Below are positions 1 through 10,291 of a DNA stretch of 64,000 nucleotides, one piece after another; the stretch's first letter is position 1, and each line of letters opens with the position of its first letter. Under the pieces are notes generated by a model. That model saw only the letters and a list, made by a program, of their open reading frames with translations. It searched no databases and had not been told where the DNA came from. The translations under genes were made by a program, and so were the position numbers. Origin of the DNA: Aliarcobacter skirrowii CCUG 10374 (GTDB lineage: Bacteria > Campylobacterota > Campylobacteria > Campylobacterales > Arcobacteraceae); the NCBI RefSeq assembly GCF_003544835.1, contig NZ_CP032099.1, positions 1-64,000 on the forward strand, written 5' to 3'.

Positions 1-1311
1 ATGACACAAAAAGAGTTTATTTTAAATATCCAAAGAGAGACAGAATCTATTGACTTTGAGAGATATTTTAGACAACTTAACTTAAAAAAACTATCAAAAG
101 ATGAAAATATCGCTATTTTTGAAGTAGCTAATAGATATATTGCATCTTGGATAAAAAATAAATATGAAAATATATTAAAAGAGTTTTTTGAAAAATATAG
201 CAATTTCAAACCAGATATTGATATTAGAGTTACTGGTGAAAAAAAACTAAAAAAACAAAATGAACTAGAAATTAAAAATCAAACTCCTGAAAGTACAATT
301 TTAAATCCATCTTATACTTTTGACTCTTTTGTTGTAGGGCCTTCAAATCAAATGGCATATAATGCTGCACTTGCTGTTTCAAATAAACCAGGAATTCAAT
401 ATAACCCACTTTTTATATATGGTGGAACTGGACTTGGAAAAACTCATATTCTTCAAGCTATTGGAAATAAAGCTTTAGAAGATGATAAAACTGTAATTTA
501 TGTAACAATTGAACAATTTATGAATGACTTTACATTTTCACTAAAAAATAAAAATATGGAGCACTTTCGTGCAAAATATAGAAATTGTGATTTACTTTTG
601 ATAGATGATGTTCAATTTTTAAGTGAAAAAGAGCTTACTCAAGAGGAGTTCTTTCATACATTTAATGAACTTCATAATGCAAAAAAACAGATAGTTATGA
701 CAAGTGATAAACTCCCTTCTCAAATTGCTGGACTTGCTGAAAGACTTAAATCAAGATTTGAATGGGGACTTACAACAGATATTCAAATTCCAAAATTAGA
801 GACTAAAATTGCAATTATTGAAAAAAAATCAGAGTTAAATGGAATAAATTTAAGCAGAGATATAATCTCATTTATAGCAACAACTCTTGATAGCTCAATT
901 AGAGAGATAGAGGGTGTTTTAATTAGAATAAATGCAAATGCTTCGCTACTTAATTTAGAGATAAATCTTGCTATGGTTCAAAATCTATTAAAAGATCAAA
1001 TTAGAGAGAATAAAGAGAATATTAAACTTCCAGATATTATAAATGTAGTTGCAAGTGAGTTAAATATTAAACCAAGTGATATTAAATCTAAAAAAAGAAC
1101 AGCAACTGTTGCAAATGCAAGAAGAGTTGTAATTTATCTAGCACGAGAGTTAACTCACAACTCAATGCCAGATATTGCAAAGTTCTTAGATATGAAAGAT
1201 CATAGCTCAATTTCTCATAATATGAAAAAGACTCAAGAGCTTATGCAAAGTGATGAAAATTTTAAACTTGTAATTCAAAATTTAAAGAATAAATTAATAA
1301 ATAAGGAGTAG
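1..1311 (+). CDS. dnaA: Chromosomal replication initiator DnaA
   Basis: DnaA binds DnaA boxes at the origin and melts the DNA as an ATP-driven filament. The protein has 436 residues, normal for the family. Walker A GGTGLGKT lies at about 141-148, Walker B with IDD at 201-203, and the C-terminal DNA-binding helix-turn-helix carries the signature DHSSISH at about 400-406. The N-terminal 90 residues form the divergent interaction domain and a lysine-rich linker. The gene begins at base 1, so its promoter and any upstream half of the origin are outside the window. dnaN follows after an origin-like spacer. Identification is certain. Confidence 0.98.
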   Translation: MTQKEFILNIQRETESIDFERYFRQLNLKKLSKDENIAIFEVANRYIASWIKNKYENILKEFFEKYSNFKPDIDIRVTGEKKLKKQNELEIKNQTPESTILNPSYTFDSFVVGPSNQMAYNAALAVSNKPGIQYNPLFIYGGTGLGKTHILQAIGNKALEDDKTVIYVTIEQFMNDFTFSLKNKNMEHFRAKYRNCDLLLIDDVQFLSEKELTQEEFFHTFNELHNAKKQIVMTSDKLPSQIAGLAERLKSRFEWGLTTDIQIPKLETKIAIIEKKSELNGINLSRDIISFIATTLDSSIREIEGVLIRINANASLLNLEINLAMVQNLLKDQIRENKENIKLPDIINVVASELNIKPSDIKSKKRTATVANARRVVIYLARELTHNSMPDIAKFLDMKDHSSISHNMKKTQELMQSDENFKLVIQNLKNKLINKE

Positions 1312-1327
1312 AAGAAGTAGCTTAATG

Positions 1328-1461
1328 TGTGAAAAGATGTGAATATGTTTTTAGTTTTATTCACTATCTCAAAGTGTTATTTATTGGCTCTTTGAACTAT
1401 ATTTTCATCTTTTCACATAGACTACTACTAATACTAAAAAAATAGAAAAATAGGAGAACAA
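1328..1461 (+). other. Origin-like region with DnaA boxes and DnaA-trio
   Basis: The dnaA-dnaN spacer holds several sequences like the epsilonproteobacterial DnaA box TTTTCACA: TGTGAAAA at 1328-1335 and TGTGAATA at 1338-1345 (both reverse orientation), TTATTCACT at 1357-1365, and TTTTCACA at 1410-1417. The last box is followed after four bases by CTACTACTAATACTA (1422-1436) and then an A-rich run. On the other strand this is a string of TAG/TAT triplets, the arrangement called a DnaA-trio, which in Bacillus subtilis guides DnaA onto single-stranded DNA. I infer a DNA-unwinding site here, like the downstream half of the bipartite Helicobacter origin. The dnaN leader overlaps it. Confidence 0.7.
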
Positions 1462-2532
1462 ATGAAGTTGGTAATAAACAAACAAGTTTTAGAAAATGTT
1501 GTTAGCTCAATGCAACCTTTTTTAGAGAAAAAAGATTCAAGTGCAATTACTTCACATATCTATCTTGAAATTTCAAATAATAGATTAATTGCAAAAGCAA
1601 CAGATTATGAAATTGGATTTGAAACTTTTGTAGAAAATATATCAAACTTTGAAGATGGAAAAACAACTGTAAATGGAGTTAATTTATTAAGTTTTATTAA
1701 AAGATTAAAAAATGAAGATATAACTTTAGAGACTACTTCTAATAATCTTGTAATTAAACAAAATAAATCAGTTTTTAAACTTCCTACTTATGATGCAAAT
1801 GAATTTCCAACAATAAACAGATATGAAAATCTAAAAGAGTTATCAATATCTATGTTAAATTTTATTAACTCTATTAAAAAAATTTCTCCAGCAATAGATA
1901 CAAATAATCCAAAATTTGAGTTAAATGGTGCATTAATTGATATTAAAAGTCAAAAAATAAACTTCTGTGCAACTGATACTAGAAGATTAGCTTTAACTCA
2001 TTTAGAAAATATATCAAATAGTGAAGCTCAATTAATAATTCCAAAAAAAGCTATATTTGAAATTCAAAAACTATTTTTAGATGATGCAAAAATATCTTAT
2101 GATAATACAAATTTAGTAATTTCAAATGAAAATAGTATCTTCTTTACAAAACTTATAAATGGAAAATATCCAGATTATGAAAGAATTATTCCAAATAATT
2201 TAAAATATAATCTTTATATTCCTAAAAATAGTGTGGTAGAATCAATAAAACTTGTAACTTCATTATCTTCAAATGTAAAAATATCTTTTACTCAAAATGC
2301 TATTTTATTTGAATCACTTGATGAAGATAGTGTAGCAAATACTCAAATTGATCTTGATTTAAATGTTGAAAAAGATTTTTATGTTGCAGTGAATGCTAAA
2401 TATCTTTTAGATTTTTTTAGTATGTCAAATAGTGAAAAGATAAAAATAGGATTTAATGAATCAAATCTACCATTTTATTTAGAAGATGGTAAGTTTATAA
2501 CAATTGTAATGCCAATTGTATTAGAAAAATAA
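1462..2532 (+). CDS. dnaN: DNA polymerase III beta subunit (sliding clamp)
   Basis: This is the ring-shaped processivity clamp that holds DNA polymerase III on DNA and recruits other replication and repair enzymes. Its 356 residues are near the usual length and contain three clamp domains. The C-terminus ends in a pattern typical of the clamp peptide-binding pocket (ITIVMPIVLEK). The ATG is preceded by TAGGAG at a good distance. It sits in the conserved dnaA-dnaN-gyrB order, with gyrB 18 bases downstream, so the two are probably co-transcribed. Confidence 0.97.
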   Translation: MKLVINKQVLENVVSSMQPFLEKKDSSAITSHIYLEISNNRLIAKATDYEIGFETFVENISNFEDGKTTVNGVNLLSFIKRLKNEDITLETTSNNLVIKQNKSVFKLPTYDANEFPTINRYENLKELSISMLNFINSIKKISPAIDTNNPKFELNGALIDIKSQKINFCATDTRRLALTHLENISNSEAQLIIPKKAIFEIQKLFLDDAKISYDNTNLVISNENSIFFTKLINGKYPDYERIIPNNLKYNLYIPKNSVVESIKLVTSLSSNVKISFTQNAILFESLDEDSVANTQIDLDLNVEKDFYVAVNAKYLLDFFSMSNSEKIKIGFNESNLPFYLEDGKFITIVMPIVLEK

Positions 2533-2538
2533 AAGTAA

Positions 2539-4872
<2,334 letters not shown>

Positions 4873-4894
4873 GCTAAAGGTTTAAACCTTTAGC
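4873..4894. terminator. Perfect palindrome, bidirectional terminator
   Basis: A 22-base perfect palindrome with arms GCTAAAGGTTT begins right after the gyrB stop. It also encodes the last residues of the convergent gene on the minus strand. It can form the same hairpin in both transcripts, but the U-tracts are weak (TATATTTTGT on the plus side). I infer a shared terminator for the two converging genes. Confidence 0.6.
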
Positions 4895-5842
4895 TATATT
4901 TTGTGCAATTAAAAATCCATGATTTAAACTACTACAAATTGATCCTTCATTTATTGAAGTTATATCCCCAGCTAAATATAAGTTTTTACAACAACACTCA
5001 AAATTTTCATCAAAAACTGGTTTTAAATTATCACTAAACTTTACACCACAAATTTTTAGAAAATCAGTAGGAGCTGTTCCACCTATTGCATAAATTACTC
5101 TATTGAAATTTTCACTCTTAGCATTCGAGAAGTTTACTTTTACAAGTCCATTATCATCTTCTAAAGAGTTTATATCACAATTTAATTTTATAGTTAATTT
5201 TTTATTAGCTTCAAACTCTTTTAACATATTTTCATTTATTTTATTTAATCTTGTAAAACTCTCTTTTCTGTATGCTAAAGTTACAATATTATCATCCAAA
5301 GCTAGAGAATATGCATACTCAGCAGCACTATTTCCACCACCAACAACTAATATTTTCTCATTTTTTGAACAGCTATCAAGATTAAAATTTACATTTTTTT
5401 GAATTTCAATAGGTATTTTATAATCTGGTTTATTTGGTTTTCCCATCTTTCCAATAGCAACTACAACATTTTTTGCTTTTAAAATATTTGATTTTAAATG
5501 AACTTCAAAAATATCATCTGAGTTTTTAATAATCTTCTCTACTTCACTGTTATATAAAGGATTTATATTATGTTTTTTTAATAGATTTTCAAAATAATCC
5601 AAAATCTCCTCTTTTAAACCACCATCAAAATCTATACTCCCCAAAAGCTCAATTATTTGGTTTCTCCAATTTTTATCAACTCTTTTTCCATCTTTGTAAA
5701 AAGTTCTAATAGTATTAAAAAAGTTATCACTTTTTTCAACAACAGCAATATTATCTATGTTTTTTATCTTTAATTCAACAGCACAACTAATTCCTGAAAC
5801 ACCAGCTCCAACAATAACTGTATCAAATATTTTTGAACTCAT
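4874..5842 (-). CDS. FAD/NAD(P)-dependent oxidoreductase, thioredoxin-reductase-like
   Basis: A 322-residue flavoprotein with two dinucleotide-binding folds: GAGVSG near the N-terminus for FAD and GGGNSA around 170 for NAD(P)H. The C-terminal region LYLAGDITSINEGSICSSL is the usual FAD-contact motif. The redox CxxC pair of true thioredoxin reductases is absent, so it is closer to YpdA-like or ferredoxin reductase-like members. Substrate cannot be told from sequence. It is a single gene, convergent with gyrB and divergent from queF. Confidence 0.8.
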   Translation of the reverse strand: MSSKIFDTVIVGAGVSGISCAVELKIKNIDNIAVVEKSDNFFNTIRTFYKDGKRVDKNWRNQIIELLGSIDFDGGLKEEILDYFENLLKKHNINPLYNSEVEKIIKNSDDIFEVHLKSNILKAKNVVVAIGKMGKPNKPDYKIPIEIQKNVNFNLDSCSKNEKILVVGGGNSAAEYAYSLALDDNIVTLAYRKESFTRLNKINENMLKEFEANKKLTIKLNCDINSLEDDNGLVKVNFSNAKSENFNRVIYAIGGTAPTDFLKICGVKFSDNLKPVFDENFECCCKNLYLAGDITSINEGSICSSLNHGFLIAQNIAKGLNL

Positions 5843-5950
5843 ATTTAGCCTTTTAAAATATATTTAAATTCTATCCTTATTTTTAGAAATTAGCTTTATA
5901 AGAGATATTTGGATAGAATATTTTCAAAAATTTTAAAAAAAAGGTTACTA

Positions 5951-6334
5951 ATGGAAATAAAATATGGTGAAAAAGAGATTTTAGAGTTTGATATAAATAA
6001 TCCTGAAAACTTTTGGCCAAATCAACATGATAAAAACTATATAATTGATATTGAGTTACCAGAATTTATGGCAAAATGTCCAAGAAGTGGTTACCCTGAT
6101 TTTGCAACTATTAAGATTCAATATACACCAAATAAAAGAGTTATTGAGCTTAAAGCACTTAAAATTTATATAAACTCATTTATGAATAGATATATCTCTC
6201 ATGAAAACTCTGCAAATGAGATTTTTGATACACTTTTTTCAAAACTAGAACCAAAATGGCTTAAAGTAGTTGCAGATTTTAAACCAAGAGGAAATGTGCA
6301 CACAGTTATTGAAATAGATAGCTCAAAACTATAA
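5951..6334 (+). CDS. queF: NADPH-dependent 7-cyano-7-deazaguanine reductase QueF
   Basis: QueF reduces the nitrile preQ0 to preQ1 in queuosine tRNA modification. The 127-residue product is the short (unimodular) type. The catalytic cysteine is C43 in AKCPRSGYPD, with the general acid D50. The QueF motif ELKALKIY is at 66-73. An in-frame TTG at 5909 would add 14 residues, but AAGG at 5941-5944 is well placed for the ATG at 5951, and the protein family starts here. No preQ1 riboswitch was recognised upstream. The HTH gene follows after 12 bases. Confidence 0.95.
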   Translation: MEIKYGEKEILEFDINNPENFWPNQHDKNYIIDIELPEFMAKCPRSGYPDFATIKIQYTPNKRVIELKALKIYINSFMNRYISHENSANEIFDTLFSKLEPKWLKVVADFKPRGNVHTVIEIDSSKL

Positions 6335-6346
6335 GAGAAAAACACC

Positions 6347-6919
6347 TTGAAGAGATTAGTTAGCACTGCAGAAGCTTCAAAGATTTTAGGTATCTCTATT
6401 CAAGGTGTTCACTATCGAATTAAAAAAAATCAACTTGAACATACAAAAAAAGATGGAAAAATTCTAGTTTATATTGATGAGATTGATCAAAAATATTCTG
6501 AAAAATTGGACGATAATCTACTTTTAAAATTAAAAGATGAACAGATTTTAATACTTAAAAAATCACTAAAATATCTAAAAAAAATGCATCAAAAAGAGAT
6601 AAAAAGATTAGAAAATAGTCATAAAATGGCAATTGATGTTTTTAATAGTGAGATAAAACTTCTTCAAAGTGCTTTTAATGAGATGAGAACAGTTTATAAA
6701 AATCAAATTGAGTATAATCAAAATGAACAAGAACAAAATCATAGTGAATTTATAACATTAAAAGAGTTTTTTGTAATATTAAAAAAATCATCAAAAAGTG
6801 ATGAACAGATAAAAGATATAATAATAAATTCTATAAAAAATGGTGATAAAAGATTTATTTACAACAAATCTACAAAGAAAATTTTGATTTATAAAGATGA
6901 TTTTAAAGATTTAATTTAA
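6347..6919 (+). CDS. HTH DNA-binding protein with coiled coil
   Basis: A 190-residue protein of unknown role. Residues 1-45 (STAEASKILGISIQGVHYRIKK) form an excisionase/MerR-like helix-turn-helix. Residues about 55-125 are rich in K, E and L and look like a long coiled coil. The tail is a small basic domain. The likely start is TTG at 6347 with a weak GAGA upstream. It sits 12 bases after queF and may share its transcript, but there is no sign of a queuosine link. It could be a regulator or a nucleoid-type protein. Confidence 0.6.
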   Translation: MKRLVSTAEASKILGISIQGVHYRIKKNQLEHTKKDGKILVYIDEIDQKYSEKLDDNLLLKLKDEQILILKKSLKYLKKMHQKEIKRLENSHKMAIDVFNSEIKLLQSAFNEMRTVYKNQIEYNQNEQEQNHSEFITLKEFFVILKKSSKSDEQIKDIIINSIKNGDKRFIYNKSTKKILIYKDDFKDLI

Positions 6920-6930
6920 GAAGTACAAAG

Positions 6931-7025
6931 TACTCCTTTCCAGATACCCAAACACAACACTAAAAAAGGTGCCTTGCTATGTTCCCATCCTGGGGCGTTG
7001 TCTTTAGAAGTGCTTGAAAGGGTCT
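6931..7025 (-). ncRNA. ffs: Signal recognition particle RNA (small, 4.5S type)
   Basis: On the minus strand the apex reads CCAGGATGGGAACATAGCAAGG. It is a GGAA tetraloop (6982-6985) closed by ATG/CAT, flanked by the CAGG/AGCA symmetric loop bound by Ffh. The outer helices pair: CCTTTC (7016-7021) with GAAAGG (6935-6940), CAAGCAC with GTGTTTG, and ACAAC with GTTGT. This gives a rod of about 95 nucleotides without an Alu domain, as in Gram-negative bacteria. It directs inner-membrane proteins to the translocon together with Ffh and FtsY. The exact ends are uncertain by several bases. Confidence 0.88.
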
Positions 7026-7032
7026 AAAAAGG

Positions 7033-7064
7033 AGCATTCAAAACACTTTTGTGTTCTCAATGCT
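7033..7064. terminator. Hairpin with U-tracts on both sides, next to ffs
   Basis: AGCATT (7033-7038) pairs with AATGCT (7059-7064) and AACAC (7042-7046) with GTGTT (7051-7055), around a TTTT loop. T-runs follow on both strands: TTTT at 7067-7070 on plus, five T opposite 7026-7030 on minus. On plus it could terminate the HTH gene transcript. On minus it lies directly before mature SRP RNA, with no gene upstream, so it may instead be a leader or processing stem of the SRP RNA precursor. Confidence 0.5.
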
Positions 7065-7121
7065 ACTTTTAAAGATTGAGATTTTATCTAATGTAACTTT
7101 AATATATAATAAAAGAGAAAA

Positions 7122-7529
7122 ATGACATATTTAATACTTTTTATTTCAGCTTTTGCATCTGCAACTTTGCTTCCACTTGGAAGTGAAGCTTTGCTTATTT
7201 ACAATATTAAAGAGGGTTTTAATATCTATGCTCTTTTATTAATTGCAACTTTTGGAAATGTTTTAGGCTCAATTTTGAACTACTATTTAGGTTTAAAAGG
7301 CGAAGAGTATTTAGTAGATAAAAAATTGGTTAAACAAAAATATATAGATAGTTCGAAAAGATATTTTGATAGATTTGGAGCTTTCTCTTTACTTTTTGCA
7401 TGGTTACCAATAATTGGTGATCCAATCACTTTTATAGCAGGAGTTTTGAGATATGATTTTAGGAAATTTCTTGTTTTAGTAGTAATTTCTAAGTTCTCAA
7501 GATATCTTTTTATAGCTTTAATAGTTTAA
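7122..7529 (+). CDS. Small DedA/YqaA-family membrane protein
   Basis: A 135-residue protein with the short YqaA-type form of the DedA/SNARE-associated fold. It shows hydrophobic segments at about 1-20, 35-55 and 80-135, the conserved FGNVLGSILNYYLG region, and the motif FDRFGAFSLLFAWLPIIGDP, in which F/G, R and the PxxGDP loop are typical. It is likely in the inner membrane and may affect lipid or polyprenyl carriers; the substrate is unknown. TATAAT at 7105-7110 lies only about 12 bases before the ATG, so the leader is very short. Its end overlaps the convergent methyltransferase gene by four bases. Confidence 0.8.
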   Translation: MTYLILFISAFASATLLPLGSEALLIYNIKEGFNIYALLLIATFGNVLGSILNYYLGLKGEEYLVDKKLVKQKYIDSSKRYFDRFGAFSLLFAWLPIIGDPITFIAGVLRYDFRKFLVLVVISKFSRYLFIALIV

Positions 7530-8338
7530 ATTTTATAACTCTTCTGCCAAGAGATAAATGCCCAAGTTAAACTCTCTTTATCTTTTTTATTTTTATAAGT
7601 AGTATTAAAATACTCTCTTAATATTCTCTCCTCTTTTTTAGATATTTCTCCTAAACTCCATTTTAAGCTTTGAATAAATTCATCTTCATCTGCAGTATCA
7701 AATTTTGAAGATTTTGTCTCAATAAAATCAACCTTTGCATAAATTCCCATACTATGAAGAGTATTTACTAAATAGATATAATCAGGTCGTGGAATAATAT
7801 CTCTTTTTATTTGAGCTAAAATCTCTTTATCTATAAAACTTCCTCCCACTTTTGTTGTTATATAGACTCTTTTATTTGCTTTTTCATCTAATTTTTTTAA
7901 AGCTTTTTTTATATCTTTTACTTCCATAGACCTACTTGCAACTACAATATCAGCATTTGGAACATCTTCCCAAGAGTCATACCAAGATTTATGAATGCTT
8001 ACTAAATTATCAATTTCTTTGTTTTTTGCATTTTGTTGTGCATAATTTAACATCTCTTTTGAATAATCAAGAGCATAAACAGTTTTTAATTTTTTTGCAA
8101 GAGCTAAACTAATAGTAGCAGGTCCACTTCCCACATCAAGCAAAGTTTTACAATCGCTTATATCAACTCTTTTTGTAAACTCTTTTGTATATGGACTATT
8201 TAAAACATTTTGACTAAAATGCAAAGCCTTTTTATCCCAATCACTACTACTTTTACTTTTAAAAGTAGAGTTATTCATCTGTATTTTATATAGTTTTGAA
8301 AAGTTCAATTTATCTAAATTTGTTTTTACAAGTGACAT
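7526..8338 (-). CDS. Class I SAM-dependent methyltransferase, last gene of mod cluster
   Basis: A 270-residue protein with a Rossmann methyltransferase core. Motif I is LLDVGSGPATISLAL at about 67-81, followed by the acidic end of strand 2 (YALDYSKEML) and VVASRSMEV as a motif IV region. The target is not identifiable. It lies 10 bases after modC in the same direction, so it is probably co-transcribed with the molybdate genes. That suggests a link to molybdenum use, but nothing in the protein shows it. The start ATG has AAGGAT upstream. Confidence 0.75.
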   Translation of the reverse strand: MSLVKTNLDKLNFSKLYKIQMNNSTFKSKSSSDWDKKALHFSQNVLNSPYTKEFTKRVDISDCKTLLDVGSGPATISLALAKKLKTVYALDYSKEMLNYAQQNAKNKEIDNLVSIHKSWYDSWEDVPNADIVVASRSMEVKDIKKALKKLDEKANKRVYITTKVGGSFIDKEILAQIKRDIIPRPDYIYLVNTLHSMGIYAKVDFIETKSSKFDTADEDEFIQSLKWSLGEISKKEERILREYFNTTYKNKKDKESLTWAFISWQKSYKI

Positions 8339-8348
8339 TTTTAATCCT

Positions 8349-9203
8349 TTAAATCTTTTTGATAGTTGGAGAAAATGCTTTTGTACTTACATTTACTTTT
8401 TCTCCAATTATTAAATCTTGAGCTTCTATATTTGAAATTACAACTTCTACAATTTGCTGACCAATAGCTACAATAGCGATATTTATAACATCAACTTTTA
8501 TAATATCAAGTAGAACACCCTCAAAACTAAATTTTTGGCTTCCTTGAGTTTTAAGTAAAATATCTTTTGGTAAGCCATCATCTATAATTTTTCCATCTTT
8601 TAAAACTAAAACTCTAGATGCTAATTTATACATCTCACTTGGATCATGGCTCACCATAATAGTTGTAGTTTCAAACTCTTTATGAAGTGTTAAAATCTCA
8701 TCTTGAAGTTTTAATCTCATGTGAGGATCAAGAGCTGAAAGTGGTTCATCCATAAGAAGTATTTTTGGTCTTTTCATTAAAGCACGACAAAGACTAACAC
8801 GCTGTTTTTGACCACCACTTAAAGAGCTTGGATATCTATTTTTAAGCTCATACAAATCTGTTAAGCTTAGAAGTTGTTTAGCTAAATCTTTATCTTTTTT
8901 TACATAAAGCAAATTATCAATTACACTTAAATTTTCAAATAGTGCATAATCTTGAAAAACAAATCCTATATCTCTTTTTTGAATAGGTTTTTTAATCTTT
9001 TCATTTAACCAAATTTCACCATCTACAATAATCTCTCCAAAAGCTTCTTCAAGACCAGCAAGAACTCTTAAAAGTGTAGTTTTTCCACTTCCACTATCTC
9101 CACTTAATGCTACAAATTCGCCATTTTGTAAAGATAGATTTATATCTAAATTCATAACTCCATTTGAACCGTGAAGCTCTTTTTTTATATTTAAACTAAT
9201 CAT
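8349..9203 (-). CDS. modC: Molybdate ABC transporter ATP-binding protein ModC
   Basis: This is the ATPase that powers molybdate import with ModA and ModB. It has 284 residues. Walker A GDSGSGKTT is near residue 34, the Q-loop region is VFQDYALF, the ABC signature is LSGGQKQR, Walker B is LLMDEPLSALD, and the switch histidine is in MVSHD. The last 65 residues form a TOBE/Mop domain that can bind oxyanion. Its start overlaps the end of modB by four bases, indicating translational coupling. Confidence 0.93.
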   Translation of the reverse strand: MISLNIKKELHGSNGVMNLDINLSLQNGEFVALSGDSGSGKTTLLRVLAGLEEAFGEIIVDGEIWLNEKIKKPIQKRDIGFVFQDYALFENLSVIDNLLYVKKDKDLAKQLLSLTDLYELKNRYPSSLSGGQKQRVSLCRALMKRPKILLMDEPLSALDPHMRLKLQDEILTLHKEFETTTIMVSHDPSEMYKLASRVLVLKDGKIIDDGLPKDILLKTQGSQKFSFEGVLLDIIKVDVINIAIVAIGQQIVEVVISNIEAQDLIIGEKVNVSTKAFSPTIKKI

Positions 9204-9895
9204 TTCACAATTCCAATCTTCTTTTGTTTTCCATTGAAAATGTAAACTGCAAGCAAAGTTATGAAACTAAGAATAATCATAATTAAACTATAAATATGGG
9301 CATTTTTATAATCCATGATTTCAACAAACTCATAAATTGCAATTGCTGCTACTCTTGTCTCATTTGGAATGCTTCCACCAATCATTAAAACAACTCCAAA
9401 CTCTCCAACAGTATGGGCAAAAGTTATTATTAGAGCTGTTAAAAGTGAAGGTTTTATATTTGGTAGAGCAATAAATAAAACAGTTCTAAATTTGCTTTTA
9501 CCACTAATATAACTAGCCTCAAGCATATTTTTATTTAAGCTTTCAAAACCACTTTGAAGCGGTTGAACCATAAATGGAAGACTATAAATACAACTTGCAA
9601 TAATAATTCCATATAGATTAAATACTAAACTAATACCAAAATGCTCTTGAAAAAATTGACCAATAATTGAGTTATGTGATAATCCCCAAAGAAGATAAAA
9701 TCCTAAAACAGTTGGAGGAACAACAAGCGGCATTGTGCAAAGTGCTTCTAAAAATGGTTTTATTTTTGATTTACTTTGCGATAAGTACCAGCTAAGTGGC
9801 AAACATAGCACAAACAAAATCAAAGTTGTTATAAATGCCAATTTAAATGAGAGCAAAAATGGAGCATAATCAACATTTAATAGATAATCAATCAT
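9200..9895 (-). CDS. modB: Molybdate ABC transporter permease ModB
   Basis: A 231-residue inner-membrane permease with about five to six membrane helices. It carries the cytoplasmic EAA loop (EASYISGKSKFRTVLFIALPNIKPSL) that docks on ModC, and the family segment MPLVVPPTVLGFYLL. It forms the molybdate channel. Its start overlaps the end of the Mop gene by eight bases and its end overlaps modC, so the cluster is tightly coupled. Confidence 0.93.
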   Translation of the reverse strand: MIDYLLNVDYAPFLLSFKLAFITTLILFVLCLPLSWYLSQSKSKIKPFLEALCTMPLVVPPTVLGFYLLWGLSHNSIIGQFFQEHFGISLVFNLYGIIIASCIYSLPFMVQPLQSGFESLNKNMLEASYISGKSKFRTVLFIALPNIKPSLLTALIITFAHTVGEFGVVLMIGGSIPNETRVAAIAIYEFVEIMDYKNAHIYSLIMIILSFITLLAVYIFNGKQKKIGIVK

Positions 9896-10280
9896 TTAAA
9901 ACCTTTAAAATTGATAGGTCACTAGCTTTTATTAAGATATATACCTTATCATCTATTTTAAGATTTAATCTTATAAAAGAGTCTTTTGTGATTATACTTT
10001 CAAAAATTGTATTGTTTAATTCTAAAGTTATACTACATAGAAGTTCACCACAATTTATATCTACTATTTTTGCAAGAGTTTGGTTTGATAAACTAATATC
10101 TTCTATAAAATTTTTAGAGATAATTATATTTGTTGGTTTTACTATAAGTTCAACTTTTTTACCAATAGTTATATCTTTATTCAGCTCTAAACTCATCATT
10201 TTTAAAGTTATATTATTAAAATCAAACTCTACGATATTTAAACTATCTTTTGTTCTAATCTCTTTTACTCTTGCAATCAT
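9888..10280 (-). CDS. Stand-alone di-Mop (TOBE) molybdate-binding protein
   Basis: A 130-residue protein made of two Mop/TOBE repeats of about 65 residues (1-65 and 66-130), each with the pattern of alternating short strands ending in VxxIVKxTNI or VYILIKASDL. Such molbindins bind molybdate or tungstate in the cytoplasm and are thought to store or buffer it. It has no DNA-binding or ATPase domain. Its position between modA and modB is unusual but clearly part of the operon. Confidence 0.82.
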   Translation of the reverse strand: MIARVKEIRTKDSLNIVEFDFNNITLKMMSLELNKDITIGKKVELIVKPTNIIISKNFIEDISLSNQTLAKIVDINCGELLCSITLELNNTIFESIITKDSFIRLNLKIDDKVYILIKASDLSILKVLND

Positions 10281-10291
10281 AATCTCTTCTT

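Noticed and set aside
5909-5950. Longer QueF from a TTG start
   Set aside because: Adds 14 residues not in the family and bypasses the well-placed AAGG before ATG 5951.
5843-5950. preQ1 riboswitch upstream of queF
   Set aside because: No pseudoknot-forming hairpin with the typical A-rich tail and conserved C-stretch could be found in this short AT-rich spacer.
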